NCBI GenBank assembly: GCA_958295665.1 | Contig: OY282560.1 | Location: forward strand, 97,999,930 to 98,063,929 | From: Tipula vernalis | Taxonomy: Eukaryota; Arthropoda; Insecta; Diptera; Tipulidae | Reading direction: 5' to 3' | Length of the DNA: 64,000 nucleotides | Part shown: piece after piece, positions 46,133 to 59,599 of the stretch | Layout: each line of letters begins with the position of its first letter | How positions within the stretch are numbered: position 1 is the first letter of the stretch | Position numbers and translations under genes: made by a program | Notes under the pieces: generated by a model | What the model saw: the letters and a program-made list of their open reading frames with translations, nothing else | Told to the model about the DNA's origin: nothing | Database searches by the model: none

Positions 46133-48224
46133 ATTTAGGGGAGACTTCGCGCGAATTTATTGAATCCATAAAATTATTAGGTTGTGTAGATTGGCAGGCT
46201 ACATACAACTTACTTGATTACTTGATTCAACAAACCTTTCAACATCGCATGAGCAAAGAATGGTAGCTATATAAATTAAATCCTTATTGTGTACTCGTAA
46301 AATTATACAATTATAATAAAATTAAAAAAGTATCGCACAGTTGCTGTAGTTACACCGATAAAAGATGATAATTCATCTCGGTTGCGCTAATATATATAAA
46401 AAAAAATCTTTTGTGTACATTTCGCATTTACAATAATCTCTCTCGAGTATGTCTGTAATAAGATTACTAACATGATTATTACTCATATCTTTCATGGTTA
46501 ATTGTATTAAATATGTACACACAAGGTTAAGTTCATTACTCTAGGTCTATATAATATCGCGATGCAACTGCAAATAATTTGTCGCGTACATAAAAAGAAC
46601 ACGCGGGAATACCTGCTGTATATACCATTATGGGCGAATAACCGTGTAAACATTAAGTCGACAAATCTTGATTACATCTACAATCCAAAGTATTTGTGTC
46701 CATACGTAATAATGTTATTATCGCGATACAAATCACATAATGTGTTCATAAATATTGAGGCGGTGGCGATTTGGTGAGATAATCGATACATGATTAGCCT
46801 ATACAGTATGTATATGTATATCAAGGTGTGGAGAACCTAAAAGCAACTATTACTTTTTTTTATATTTTTGACACACAAAAGCATTTCCGGTTCGGAGTCG
46901 AACATCAGTTAAATATTCTGGTTATGCAAAAAACCCGACAGTAAATAAAGGGAAAAAGAGTGTCAACCGCACATAAAGCGTATAAGACGAAAAAATCTCA
47001 TTTACATTTTATGTCTTTGATGTTTATATGCAAATTAGGTAAACAGTTTCAATTAAAGATTTTATTGTTTTTTAACAATTCAGTTTTTATGATTTATGAG
47101 ATAGAAAGAAACTAACATAAATTTGGTAATTTGTAATTCGAATATGGGTGCAAATGGAAAATGAAGAGTGGATGTTATTACGAGTATGGAATTTAATGGG
47201 AAGCACACGTTTTACTTTCTTTTCGTGATCAAAATTATATTTTGGATTACGAGAATAATTAACATACATGTAAGTTGGACAAATTATGTGACTAAAGATT
47301 GAAATTTTTATATAAAATAGATTTTAAATATTAACTACAGTAAAAACTTCAAAGCAGCACTTTAACAAAATCTTAGCGCAAAATCTTCTCAGATGCGGTA
47401 AAATGATCTAAAAATTACCCCATGAACTTAATTTTTTGCTTAGTTATACCTCTATCTCAAAAACTTGTGAAAAGCGGGCGGAACGTCTTACGTAGAACCA
47501 AATTTTAACGAGAATACTCTTCAAGGGTGGAATTATAACTAAACGAGAGAATTTTGGAACTATTTTTAAAAGTTTAAGTCAAATTCCTAATTTTTTATTC
47601 GCAAATCCAAATATGCTTGTAGAGAATTGAATAACCTTAAAAATGAGACAACTGTTGATATTTTTGTATGCCAACCCCTTGCCACGCGTTATTGCAGTTT
47701 TAGGGAAAAACATGACAAACCAATAACTCGACAAGGATTTGTCGCATTAAAATTTCAATAATTTTATATTTAAGGTTTGTAAATTCTTTTCAAAATGGCT
47801 AATTTCGCTATGTGAATAAAAAATTAAGTCTATCCGACTCTTCAAACGACACTTTTCCAACAAAGCGTCCGTTATACGTCACCAAACCATTTACAAAAAA
47901 TTTCCATTATTTTGAGAAGAAGCAGTGAGCTTTGGCGACACCCTTCCCAAAAACACAATTGATTAGAACAATTAGAACTGAGACGAGTTGAACAGCAAGC
48001 AGTTATATATCTCTATATCTGTTGAAAACCCTTAACAATTTAAATTATATACTTAAAATAAGAGACATTTGTTCAGATCACAACTTTATGTGAGCAACGT
48101 GAGAGTTAGATGATATAATTCTTTAATCAGTGCTTCAGTTTAGAAGGAGCAATGCTGTGGACAATTCCAGACTACGAAAAACTAAAATAAAACCAAAATT
48201 AACGTCCGTTACCGTACCTTTTGT
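46133..48224. other. Unassigned AT-rich DNA
   Basis: No gene or repeat recognised. Open frames here are short and without recognisable similarity. Its left end may hold the eroded 5' LTR or leader of the BEL/Pao relic. Confidence 0.5.
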
Positions 48225-51200
48225 TAAATGTAAAATGTAAAATGTTAAAATGTAAAATGTAAAATGTAAAATGTAAAATGTAAAATGTAAAATGTAAAAT
48301 GTAAAATGTAAAATGTAAAATGTAAAATGTAAAATGTAAAATGTAAAATGTAAAATGTAAAATGTAAAATGTAAAATGTAAAATGTAAAATGTAAAATGT
48401 AAAATGTAAAATGTAAAATGTAAAATGTAAAATGTAAAATGTAAAATGTAAAATGTAAAATGTAAAATGTAAAATGTAAAATGTAAAATGTAAAATGTAA
48501 AATGTAAAATGTAAAATGTAAAATGTAAAATGTAAAATGTAAAATGTAAAATGTAAAATGTAAAATGTAAAATGTAAAATGTAAAATGTAAAATGTAAAA
48601 TGTAAAATGTAAAATGTAAAATGTAAAATGTAAAATGTAAAATGTAAAATGTAAAATGTAAAATGTAAAATGTAAAATGTAAAATGTAAAATGTAAAATG
48701 TAAAATGTAAAATGTAAAATGTAAAATGTAAAATGTAAAATGTAAAATGTAAAATGTAAAATGTAAAATGTAAAATGTAAAATGTAAAATGTAAAATGTA
48801 AAATGTAAAATGTAAAATGTAAAATGTAAAATGTAAAATGTAAAATGTAAAATGTAAAATGTAAAATGTAAAATGTAAAATGTAAAATGTAAAATGTAAA
48901 ATGTAAAATGTAAAATGTAAAATGTAAAATGTAAAATGTAAAATGTAAAATGTAAAATGTAAAATGTAAAATGTAAAATGTAAAATGTAAAATGTAAAAT
49001 GTAAAATGTAAAATGTAAAATGTAAAATGTAAAATGTAAAATGTAAAATGTAAAATGTAAAATGTAAAATGTAAAATGTAAAATGTAAAATGTAAAATGT
49101 AAAATGTAAAATGTAAAATGTAAAATGTAAAATGTAAAATGTAAAATGTAAAATGTAAAATGTAAAATGTAAAATGTAAAATGTAAAATGTAAAATGTAA
49201 AATGTAAAATGTAAAATGTAAAATGTAAAATGTAAAATGTAAAATGTAAAATGTAAAATGTAAAATGTAAAATGTAAAATGTAAAATGTAAAATGTAAAA
49301 TGTAAAATGTAAAATGTAAAATGTAAAATGTAAAATGTAAAATGTAAAATGTAAAATGTAAAATGTAAAATGTAAAATGTAAAATGTAAAATGTAAAATG
49401 TAAAATGTAAAATGTAAAATGTAAAATGTAAAATGTAAAATGTAAAATGTAAAATGTAAAATGTAAAATGTAAAATGTAAAATGTAAAATGTAAAATGTA
49501 AAATGTAAAATGTAAAATGTAAAATGTAAAATGTAAAATGTAAAATGTAAAATGTAAAATGTAAAATGTAAAATGTAAAATGTAAAATGTAAAATGTAAA
49601 ATGTAAAATGTAAAATGTAAAATGTAAAATGTAAAATGTAAAATGTAAAATGTAAAATGTAAAATGTAAAATGTAAAATGTAAAATGTAAAATGTAAAAT
49701 GTAAAATGTAAAATGTAAAATGTAAAATGTAAAATGTAAAATGTAAAATGTAAAATGTAAAATGTAAAATGTAAAATGTAAAATGTAAAATGTAAAATGT
49801 AAAATGTAAAATGTAAAATGTAAAATGTAAAATGTAAAATGTAAAATGTAAAATGTAAAATGTAAAATGTAAAATGTAAAATGTAAAATGTAAAATGTAA
49901 AATGTAAAATGTAAAATGTAAAATGTAAAATGTAAAATGTAAAATGTAAAATGTAAAATGTAAAATGTAAAATGTAAAATGTAAAATGTAAAATGTAAAA
50001 TGTAAAATGTAAAATGTAAAATGTAAAATGTAAAATGTAAAATGTAAAATGTAAAATGTAAAATGTAAAATGTAAAATGTAAAATGTAAAATGTAAAATG
50101 TAAAATGTAAAATGTAAAATGTAAAATGTAAAATGTAAAATGTAAAATGTAAAATGTAAAATGTAAAATGTAAAATGTAAAATGTAAAATGTAAAATGTA
50201 AAATGTAAAATGTAAAATGTAAAATGTAAAATGTAAAATGTAAAATGTAAAATGTAAAATGTAAAATGTAAAATGTAAAATGTAAAATGTAAAATGTAAA
50301 ATGTAAAATGTAAAATGTAAAATGTAAAATGTAAAATGTAAAATGTAAAATGTAAAATGTAAAATGTAAAATGTAAAATGTAAAATGTAAAATGTAAAAT
50401 GTAAAATGTAAAATGTAAAATGTAAAATGTAAAATGTAAAATGTAAAATGTAAAATGTAAAATGTAAAATGTAAAATGTAAAATGTAAAATGTAAAATGT
50501 AAAATGTAAAATGTAAAATGTAAAATGTAAAATGTAAAATGTAAAATGTAAAATGTAAAATGTAAAATGTAAAATGTAAAATGTAAAATGTAAAATGTAA
50601 AATGTAAAATGTAAAATGTAAAATGTAAAATGTAAAATGTAAAATGTAAAATGTAAAATGTAAAATGTAAAATGTAAAATGTAAAATGTAAAATGTAAAA
50701 TGTAAAATGTAAAATGTAAAATGTAAAATGTAAAATGTAAAATGTAAAATGTAAAATGTAAAATGTAAAATGTAAAATGTAAAATGTAAAATGTAAAATG
50801 TAAAATGTAAAATGTAAAATGTAAAATGTAAAATGTAAAATGTAAAATGTAAAATGTAAAATGTAAAATGTAAAATGTAAAATGTAAAATGTAAAATGTA
50901 AAATGTAAAATGTAAAATGTAAAATGTAAAATGTAAAATGTAAAATGTAAAATGTAAAATGTAAAATGTAAAATGTAAAATGTAAAATGTAAAATGTAAA
51001 ATGTAAAATGTAAAATGTAAAATGTAAAATGTAAAATGTAAAATGTAAAATGTAAAATGTAAAATGTAAAATGTAAAATGTAAAATGTAAAATGTAAAAT
51101 GTAAAATGTAAAATGTAAAATGTAAAATGTAAAATGTAAAATGTAAAATGTAAAATGTAAAATGTAAAATGTAAAATGTAAAATGTAAAATGTAAAATGT

Positions 51201-52938
51201 AAAATGTAAAATGTAAAATGTAAAATGTAAAATGTAAAATGTAAAATGTAAAATGTAAAATGTAAAATGTAAAATGTAAAATGTAAAATGTAAAATGTAA
51301 AATGTAAAATGTAAAATGTAAAATGTAAAATGTAAAATGTAAAATGTAAAATGTAAAATGTAAAATGTAAAATGTAAAATGTAAAATGTAAAATGTAAAA
51401 TGTAAAATGTAAAATGTAAAATGTAAAATGTAAAATGTAAAATGTAAAATGTAAAATGTAAAATGTAAAATGTAAAATGTAAAATGTAAAATGTAAAATG
51501 TAAAATGTAAAATGTAAAATGTAAAATGTAAAATGTAAAATGTAAAATGTAAAATGTAAAATGTAAAATGTAAAATGTAAAATGTAAAATGTAAAATGTA
51601 AAATGTAAAATGTAAAATGTAAAATGTAAAATGTAAAATGTAAAATGTAAAATGTAAAATGTAAAATGTAAAATGTAAAATGTAAAATGTAAAATGTAAA
51701 ATGTAAAATGTAAAATGTAAAATGTAAAATGTAAAATGTAAAATGTAAAATGTAAAATGTAAAATGTAAAATGTAAAATGTAAAATGTAAAATGTAAAAT
51801 GTAAAATGTAAAATGTAAAATGTAAAATGTAAAATGTAAAATGTAAAATGTAAAATGTAAAATGTAAAATGTAAAATGTAAAATGTAAAATGTAAAATGT
51901 AAAATGTAAAATGTAAAATGTAAAATGTAAAATGTAAAATGTAAAATGTAAAATGTAAAATGTAAAATGTAAAATGTAAAATGTAAAATGTAAAATGTAA
52001 AATGTAAAATGTAAAATGTAAAATGTAAAATGTAAAATGTAAAATGTAAAATGTAAAATGTAAAATGTAAAATGTAAAATGTAAAATGTAAAATGTAAAA
52101 TGTAAAATGTAAAATGTAAAATGTAAAATGTAAAATGTAAAATGTAAAATGTAAAATGTAAAATGTAAAATGTAAAATGTAAAATGTAAAATGTAAAATG
52201 TAAAATGTAAAATGTAAAATGTAAAATGTAAAATGTAAAATGTAAAATGTAAAATGTAAAATGTAAAATGTAAAATGTAAAATGTAAAATGTAAAATGTA
52301 AAATGTAAAATGTAAAATGTAAAATGTAAAATGTAAAATGTAAAATGTAAAATGTAAAATGTAAAATGTAAAATGTAAAATGTAAAATGTAAAATGTAAA
52401 ATGTAAAATGTAAAATGTAAAATGTAAAATGTAAAATGTAAAATGTAAAATGTAAAATGTAAAATGTAAAATGTAAAATGTAAAATGTAAAATGTAAAAT
52501 GTAAAATGTAAAATGTAAAATGTAAAATGTAAAATGTAAAATGTAAAATGTAAAATGTAAAATGTAAAATGTAAAATGTAAAATGTAAAATGTAAAATGT
52601 AAAATGTAAAATGTAAAATGTAAAATGTAAAATGTAAAATGTAAAATGTAAAATGTAAAATGTAAAATGTAAAATGTAAAATGTAAAATGTAAAATGTAA
52701 AATGTAAAATGTAAAATGTAAAATGTAAAATGTAAAATGTAAAATGTAAAATGTAAAATGTAAAATGTAAAATGTAAAATGTAAAATGTAAAATGTAAAA
52801 TGTAAAATGTAAAATGTAAAATGTAAAATGTAAAATGTAAAATGTAAAATGTAAAATGTAAAATGTAAAATGTAAAATGTAAAATGTAAAATGTAAAATG
52901 TAAAATGTAAAATGTAAAATGTAAAATGTAAAATGTAA
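48225..52938. repeat. Giant pure heptanucleotide satellite (AAAATGT)n, about 670 copies
   Basis: The plus strand repeats AAAATGT with only one visible interruption (an extra T near 48245, plus a shorter first unit). From about 48246 to 52938 the phase never shifts: the pattern at 48301 is identical at 52921, and 4620 bp is exactly 660 units. The minus strand (TTTTACA) has no stop codon in any frame, so three overlapping open frames of about 1600 codons result, each a repeat of FYILHFT. These are not genes. The heptamer does not resemble the insect telomere repeat TTAGG. Confidence 0.98.
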
Positions 52939-55900
52939 ATAAATTGGGATGAAAACGCCAAACGAAACGGAAGCAATAACAAACAATAGTTTCGTCACGG
53001 TTTTTCTTGTCTTTTAAAATTAGAAGAGGCTCCACTAGTTAGGGGGCCCAGGTGAGTCGGTCCTGACTATAATCTTGTGACTTTTATTCCAAAATTTTGT
53101 GAATTTTTCAAGAACATCAATGCAAAGCAAGAACTCTTTGGCCTATACTATGCACAAAATGTACGAAATGTTTCTTCATGAGAATTTCCGAGATACTAGA
53201 GAAAAAATTTGATAACTCTTAAATTCTCGAGAAATGAAATTATTCAGAAAACAAATTCTTTGATTCCTCAAACATTCCCCGGTTATGCTAATTAAAATAT
53301 TTATTTTAAGAGCGGTTAGTACGTTGACAAAATGTACTTCTTTTCTGCTCGAAATTATACCAGAAAAAGGTTTTAATCGCCTTATGATTAATGAAATACG
53401 TATTAATCATAAATCAAATTTTCCAATTAACATGTATGGGACGGCATAAAATATTAAACCGATTGTATATTTTACATAATCTCAATGAAAATTATCTCTA
53501 AGCGATAAAACACCAAACAATGATATCACTAACTGAGTTTATCGAACAACAAAAATCCAAAGTAAAAAATGTAAATCAAACATCAACGTATCTATAACAT
53601 AACACACATACGGATTGGAGGTGATATACCGAAAAAGTATGTTAAAGGCATGAAAATGAATTTGAATATTCAATTATGCGTGTATGATCACAAATCAAAA
53701 TCAAAATGAAAACAAACAATTGGAGCACCACATACCAAACAATACCAAAAATCAAACTGATTTATGTAAATTATGTAGGTTTTCTCGTCATCATCATTGT
53801 CTATAATTAACGATTCATTTTATAATACACAGAAATAATACCAAACAATATCGTTAAATAATAAGACAAAACCTTGCCCACGGCTGAATAAAATGTTTGT
53901 TTGTCTAAGTATTTTGAATTCGTTGCAATAAAATCATCATCATCTTTACGACATATTATGTGTAGTAAGCTACAAATATATGTATTCAGGCTTGTTATAT
54001 AAATTTGATCAAACCAACCTTTACCGAACAGTAATTTGGTTCGAAGAATTTCCGTTTTTGATAAATGAACATTTATTTGATGTATCCGAAACCTTTTAAC
54101 TCTTTTAAGGTGAACCAAGATTAGACACCCACATCATTTCAGTTTTTTTTTTGTTGTTTTGTTTGTTTGATGAATGTAAAGTTGATTTGGATGCATAATA
54201 CACTCTATTAAAAGGAATCCTTGAAGATTTGATTTTTTTTTTTTTGTTTACAAAGTCGATTTATTTCTTATATGACAAATGGAGCTACGGAAATTTTGAT
54301 TTTAAGTCAACTTTTACTTTGTTCATCATTAGTCAAAATGTGTGTGCGCGCGGGGGTGATTTGGATGGTTCTTGATGTGTCCAAAAGCAACAATTATAAT
54401 AACAGATTGGGACTGGATATGAAATTGTTTACATGATTTAAAAGTTTAAACCAGTCTATGTACTAAAATGTATAAGGTGGAATGCCATAATCTATTTGTG
54501 CTTCCAGAAATTTAAGTGTTTGAGGCCTTTTTTCTGAAAGTTGTTCTATATTGTTATACAAGAAGTACTGCGTTGTTGGAATCCTACCAAACCAACTGCC
54601 TCTCACTTGACTTGCTCTGGGCAAAGTTACTTTTAGTTTTTATTTAATATAATCGCTTTCAATTTCTATTACATGTAAACTCATTTAATATTTGACTTTT
54701 AGCAGTGTTGGAACTCCAAATGTCATACCCTCCCAATTTTCGGTGGACCCCTAAAAATGAGTTTAGCACCTATGAACAAGCAAAACTTTTGTTTTAACAT
54801 GAAAATTTTCGATCTTGAAATATTTGCGGACTTACGTTTTGGATTTCGACACAGTCTTTGTCGGTCTGTTAGTTTGTGTCTCTTACAAAACCCAGAAGAT
54901 TTAACTTACTTTTTGCATAAATTGAGAGGTGCCAGTGAATTTTTGGTGAAATCGGCCAACTGGAAGTGGGAAATTTTGTTTTACAGAATGTTGATTGACA
55001 GAGAAACTATTAAATACAAAATGTTTAGAAAATTAATTTGAAAGAAATTAGCTTAATGAGCTCAAAATTCCCCATTTGTAAAAAGAATTCGTGTTTTTGA
55101 TATACCTCAATTTTTAATTAAAAACATATTTTTTAGATCCAGTTTCGCATTGGTTACAATTATCTGATTTCGAGAAATTCGATTATGAAAAGATTATGTA
55201 TATTTTCTGCGAATTTTGAAGGTCTTAAAATAGTTAAAAAGCATTCAAGTTCCAAAAAGCTTCCAACAATCTTCAAATGCCTAAAGACCCTATTTTTTAG
55301 TGACAATGTCAAGCGAGAGCTACTTCATTACAGAGGCTGGTTTAGCTCCACATTGATTCCTTTTCTATACGCAAAGGAGCTTCAAATGAGAAAAACTAAG
55401 AAATCGTATTCAGTCATGGTTCCAAGTTTTTTTTTAGAAGAATGTTTCAACAATTTCTTCTTGATTTTTCTGAACATTACAAGGAAATTATAGAAAGCTG
55501 CTTAACAGCAAAGCAGTACTTCAATATTGCTGAAAGTTTAAGTTACTGCTTCAACATCAACAACTTACTGAATTTCCAGAAATCATTTTACAAATAAAAT
55601 TCAACCTTTTCAAAATTGGTTTTGCAAACGGATCAATTTAAAGTACAAAACCATTATTACAAACCCACCAATCAAGCAAACACTGTTTAGCGATTTCTTT
55701 TTCTAACCTAAATATCTGCCAGAACCTAAAGAAGTCATTTTTATTTCTAAGCAAGAAAAATATGAGTAATTATTACTGGAACGTTCATTTTCAGCAACTG
55801 AGAAAAAGTGGTGGGTCTGCCTTTCTAAGGAAATATCTGACACCAACCGGAGCAATTTCTTCTTTGCCCAAAAGTTAGATTACCGCATTTTCTTAAAATT

Positions 55901-56944
55901 TTTCTAGAAATGTCCTATTTTGTAAATTAGAAAAGTTAATTCTAAGATATGCTTAATTAGCTACATTAAGCTTAACCTACCTAAGCTTGAATTTGAGCTA
56001 ATATTTGAACGTTTGAAAAATCAAAGTGGAATCCCAATATACCCGCTGTTATGTAACAGCATTGCTGGAACTCTGGCAGAACTTCCTCGCTTAGGACCAT
56101 TGACACACTTAAGTTTCATATTCTTGGAGTTTAAAAGGCTATAGGCGAGTTTTGTTTTTTCAACCATATTTGCCATTACCTTTCGTTGAAGCCACGATGA
56201 CATTTTTGGTCACTCTTTGCGGGTTGTATTGTAGGGCCCAACTCGATGAGTTGTATTTTTTTATTTATTATACATCAATAGGTAATGCACCAGCCAACAA
56301 CTGTGTGGTACGTTTCTTTGATTTGTATTATGATATTACGTTTCGCAATCTCCAGCGAACATATTATTGGTTTTGAAAGTAAAACGAGTCTTGAGAGGTG
56401 ATTTTCGTATACGTGCTTAATGTACAGCAGTTGTTGTAAATTGGTATTGGTTGTCACTGTTGGATAGTAGGAATATCTCAAGAAAATAATAACTGTTTAC
56501 ACAAACAGCTATAGTCAGCAAACGTTCCACAACAATAATTTTTTAATACAGTTTTGACCAAAACGACTAAAACGAGTATCAATGTGTTTGGATTCTCTGG
56601 TTATCCTCGTTGATAACAGACAGCTGAATTTTGTTCTTTGCCAAAATCTTTTCATAATGATGTATACTCTGTGTTGAGCACTACAAAATCCATCTATTTT
56701 TTTTTATCTTTGCTGTAGCTTCCAATTTCAATTTCAAATTGCTTGAGCATTTAAATTCCGCAGGATTAATTTCACTTCTTCCCAATCGAGAATTGAATCA
56801 GATGAACAATAATGCTCCGATAATACAGTGATACATTGACTATTATTTGGTAATTGTTTATGTCTTCTTTCATGTTAAATTATCCAGAAACAAGCGGGAC
56901 TTTCTCGTAAGGAGCATCATTAACAGTAACACGTCATCATTTTT
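52939..56944. other. Unassigned AT-rich DNA
   Basis: I could not recognise any gene. Open frames at 54757-55041 and 55185-55493 (plus) and 53807-54118 (minus) have no familiar motif. Their composition matches the surroundings. An eroded mobile element at 54700-55900 is possible but not shown. Confidence 0.5.
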
Positions 56945-58612
56945 TTATTATTATTACTGAAGGGCCATGTGGGCGTTCAAGTCACCTCGCACTGTCCTTA
57001 AGTATCTTTTGTGTTTGGGCCCTACTCAATTAACCGTCCAGTCAATATTCAAGCTTTTAATGAACCTGATAATACTACCGGCCGGTATAGGATGCATATT
57101 ATCTGGGCTAATTATTCTCCCTCTTAGATGTGGCAGTCTTTTGCATAAAATGGCTGGCAATGGTACAGAACATGTTCCGCTAATTCTGCTTCCAGGTCGC
57201 AGAACGACATCCGTCGGTCGTACTTAGGCCCATTTTCTTAAGGTGATACTTTAAGAAGATGTGACCTGTGTGGAAGCCAGTAAGCAACCTCAACTCAGGT
57301 TTCCTAAGCTCAAGACACTTCTTAACCTCCCGGCCTTTTACCGCTTGCCTAAGTGACGCCTCAAAAGAGATATGGTCAAATGAATAGAGAGACAGAACCC
57401 TCGCGGGCAAGGTGATCAGCTGCCTATTTTGCACGATTGCAGTATGACCTGGCACCGAAAAAGTGTTGCCTTATTTAAGCTTGCCAGATGCTTAATGATC
57501 TTCGAACAATTCCATACCAGTCTTGACTCAATAGTACAAGATCTAATAGCCTTTAAGGCCGATTGGCTGTCCGACACAATATACACCTTTCCATCATTTA
57601 GAGCTTTTGCTATGCCTATCCTAGAGCAAATTTCTATAGTATGAACTTCTGCTTGAAAGACGATAGCGTTGTTACTCAAATCTTCGAGAAGGTGGTCCTA
57701 CTCCCGTGTATTTCTACCCCGCCCCTTCTTCTGTTTTTGATCCATCTGTAAACCATACCATTGACCCTCGCTCAAAGGATGATTCGTCTCTTCTCCACAT
57801 ATCCCGGTCAGGTAACCTAACACAAAAGGGTTTGTAGAAATCCAGTTTAGTCGCCATACAGTCGAAAGGCATTCCTGTGGTTGGGTCTGTCTGAAATTCC
57901 TTAAGGATTACCAGATGACCCACCATATTGCCCAGTTTCATATTTCCCTCCGCCTGCACTTAAGGGCCATATTAGCAGCATCCATTTTAACATGAAAATG
58001 CAATGGAGTTAGTCCTAGAAGTACCTCTATTGTTGCGGTTAGATATGTTTTCATTCAGCACCTAACACTGATGCAGGCTATTGCGCTGTCCTCTGTTCAG
58101 TTTTAGGCCACCAAACTACCGATGCGTAGGTGACCATATGCCTAATGATTGTTAGAAATCACCAATTGATCACTTTTGGTTGTAGTCCGAAAGTACGTCC
58201 ATAGAGTCTCTGAAAGGCACAAAAAGCCTTAGTGGCTCTATTTTGAACTTCCAGTATATGTTGTTTCCAGTTCAGTTTTTGATTTAGGATGACCCATAGA
58301 TATTTAACGTCTTTGGAAAAAGGAACAATAGTACCGTTTAACGAGGGAGGTATATGCGAGAGCTTTTTCCACATTTTTCCTGGAAATAAAACCCATGTCT
58401 ACTAAGAAGGACCAGTAGTCTATCAATAACCACTGAGTACAAAAGAGGAGACAGTACCCCTGCTTGGGGACAGCGCTTAACGGCCCTGATGGTTACTGAC
58501 TCACCACCTAATCTGGCTGTGATCTCGCGATGTTTCAGCATGGTGCCGATCCATGTAATTGTAGAAAGCGGGCCTTCTTCTCGATTGCTGCTCTCTCTAT
58601 CGTTGATTTTTG
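56945..58612 (-). pseudogene. 5'-truncated I/R1-like non-LTR retrotransposon: RT, RNase H, CCHC tail, TAA-repeat 3' end
   Basis: Minus-strand motifs in order: GTMLKHREITARLGGESVT, then the RT motif B region CPQAGVLSPLLYSVVIDRLL. An internal deletion near 58395 joins this to the thumb (DVKYLWVILNQKLNWKQHI). RNase H follows with WFTDGSKTEEGAG, FQAEVHTIEIC, YIVSDSQSALKAI and, across a shift, AADHLAREGS. Next is a post-RNase H stretch, FHTGHIFLKYHLKKMGLS, with a cysteine/histidine knuckle. The deletion removes RT motif C, so it cannot be active. The plus-strand string TTATTATTATTA at 56945-56956 gives a TAA-repeat 3' tail on the element, as in I-type elements. Confidence 0.85.
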
Positions 58613-58803
58613 GTCGATCGCCAATTTAATTCTATTGTATGATTGTGAATTTGTGTTTCGTTTTTTATTTATATTGGACTGCACCTTTACAGTAATACAT
58701 TAGAAATCGAAAAATCGAGCCCTCCTAAAAAAATTAGTGGACACGACTGAATAAACAATCATAACATCACAAAATCATCCCATCATATTGTATATACCAT
58801 CTT
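58613..58803. other. Short spacer left of the second satellite block
   Basis: AT-rich with no gene. It ends CATCATATTGTATATACCAT, followed by CTT and then the satellite phase at ACCTG. Confidence 0.5.
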
Positions 58804-59459
58804 GACCTGTTATTGCTGTGACAAATTTCATTTTGATTGTTTCATTATTTCTAAAAATTTCTTAGAAAATTCAATTTTATTGAAAATCAACTGTGCTATA
58901 GCCCACAAGTTTTTGGGCGGCAAAAATCTAAAATGGTCCGATTACGATGGTTGATACCTCTATCAATAGGTTTCGGTACCTGTTATTGCTGTGACAATTT
59001 TTATTTTGATTGCTCGATTATTTCTAAACATTTCTTAGAAAATTCAATTTTATTGAAAATCAACTGTGCTATAGCCCACAAATTTTTGGTCGGCAAAAAT
59101 CTAAAATGCTCCGATTACGATGGTTGATACCTCTATCAATAGGTTTCGGGACCTGTTATTGCTGTGACAATTTTTATTTTGATTGCTCGATTATTTCTAA
59201 ACATTTCTTAGAAAATTCCATTTTATTGAAAATCAACTGTGCTATATAGCCCACAAGTTTTTGGGCGGCAAAAATCTAAAATGCTCCGATTACGATGGTT
59301 GATACCTCTATCAATAGGCTTCGGGACCTGTTATTGCTGTGACGATTTTCATTTTGATTGCTCGATTATTTCTAAACATTTCTTAGAAAATTCAATTTTA
59401 TTGAAAATTAACTGTGCTATAGCCCACAAGTGTTTGGGCGGCAAATATCTAAAATTGCT
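58804..59459 (+). repeat. Second block of the 173 bp satellite (about 3.8 monomers)
   Basis: Four head-to-tail copies in the same orientation as the large array, beginning at ACCTGTTATTGCTGTGAC and stopping after GGCGGCAAATATCTAAAAT. They carry private variants such as GCTCCGATTACG, TTTTTATTTTG and a TATATAGCCC insertion, and all have the GTGCTATAGCCC form. They are therefore more diverged than monomers of the large array and are not a recent copy of it. Confidence 0.95.
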
Positions 59460-59599
59460 ACCATCATGTGCGGAGTATAATGTATGTAAACTTGTTTTTT
59501 GTTCATTATCACAAAGCTGCTTTTTGGGTTTTCACTTAATGGAAAGTTGGATTCTGATTGTTTTGAAATAATCTCTTCAGTAGCAGTATCTGCTAATTC

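Noticed and set aside
48225..52938. Telomeric repeat
   Set aside because: The motif AAAATGT does not match TTAGG or other known telomere repeats, and unique or transposon sequence lies on both sides.
48135..53035. Three overlapping minus-strand open frames of about 1600 codons
   Set aside because: They are pure products of the stop-free heptamer TTTTACA read in three frames, with arbitrary flanking starts.
54757..55493. Two plus-strand open frames of about 100 codons
   Set aside because: No motif recognised, no splice or promoter context, and composition equals the surroundings; a decayed transposon is possible but cannot be argued.
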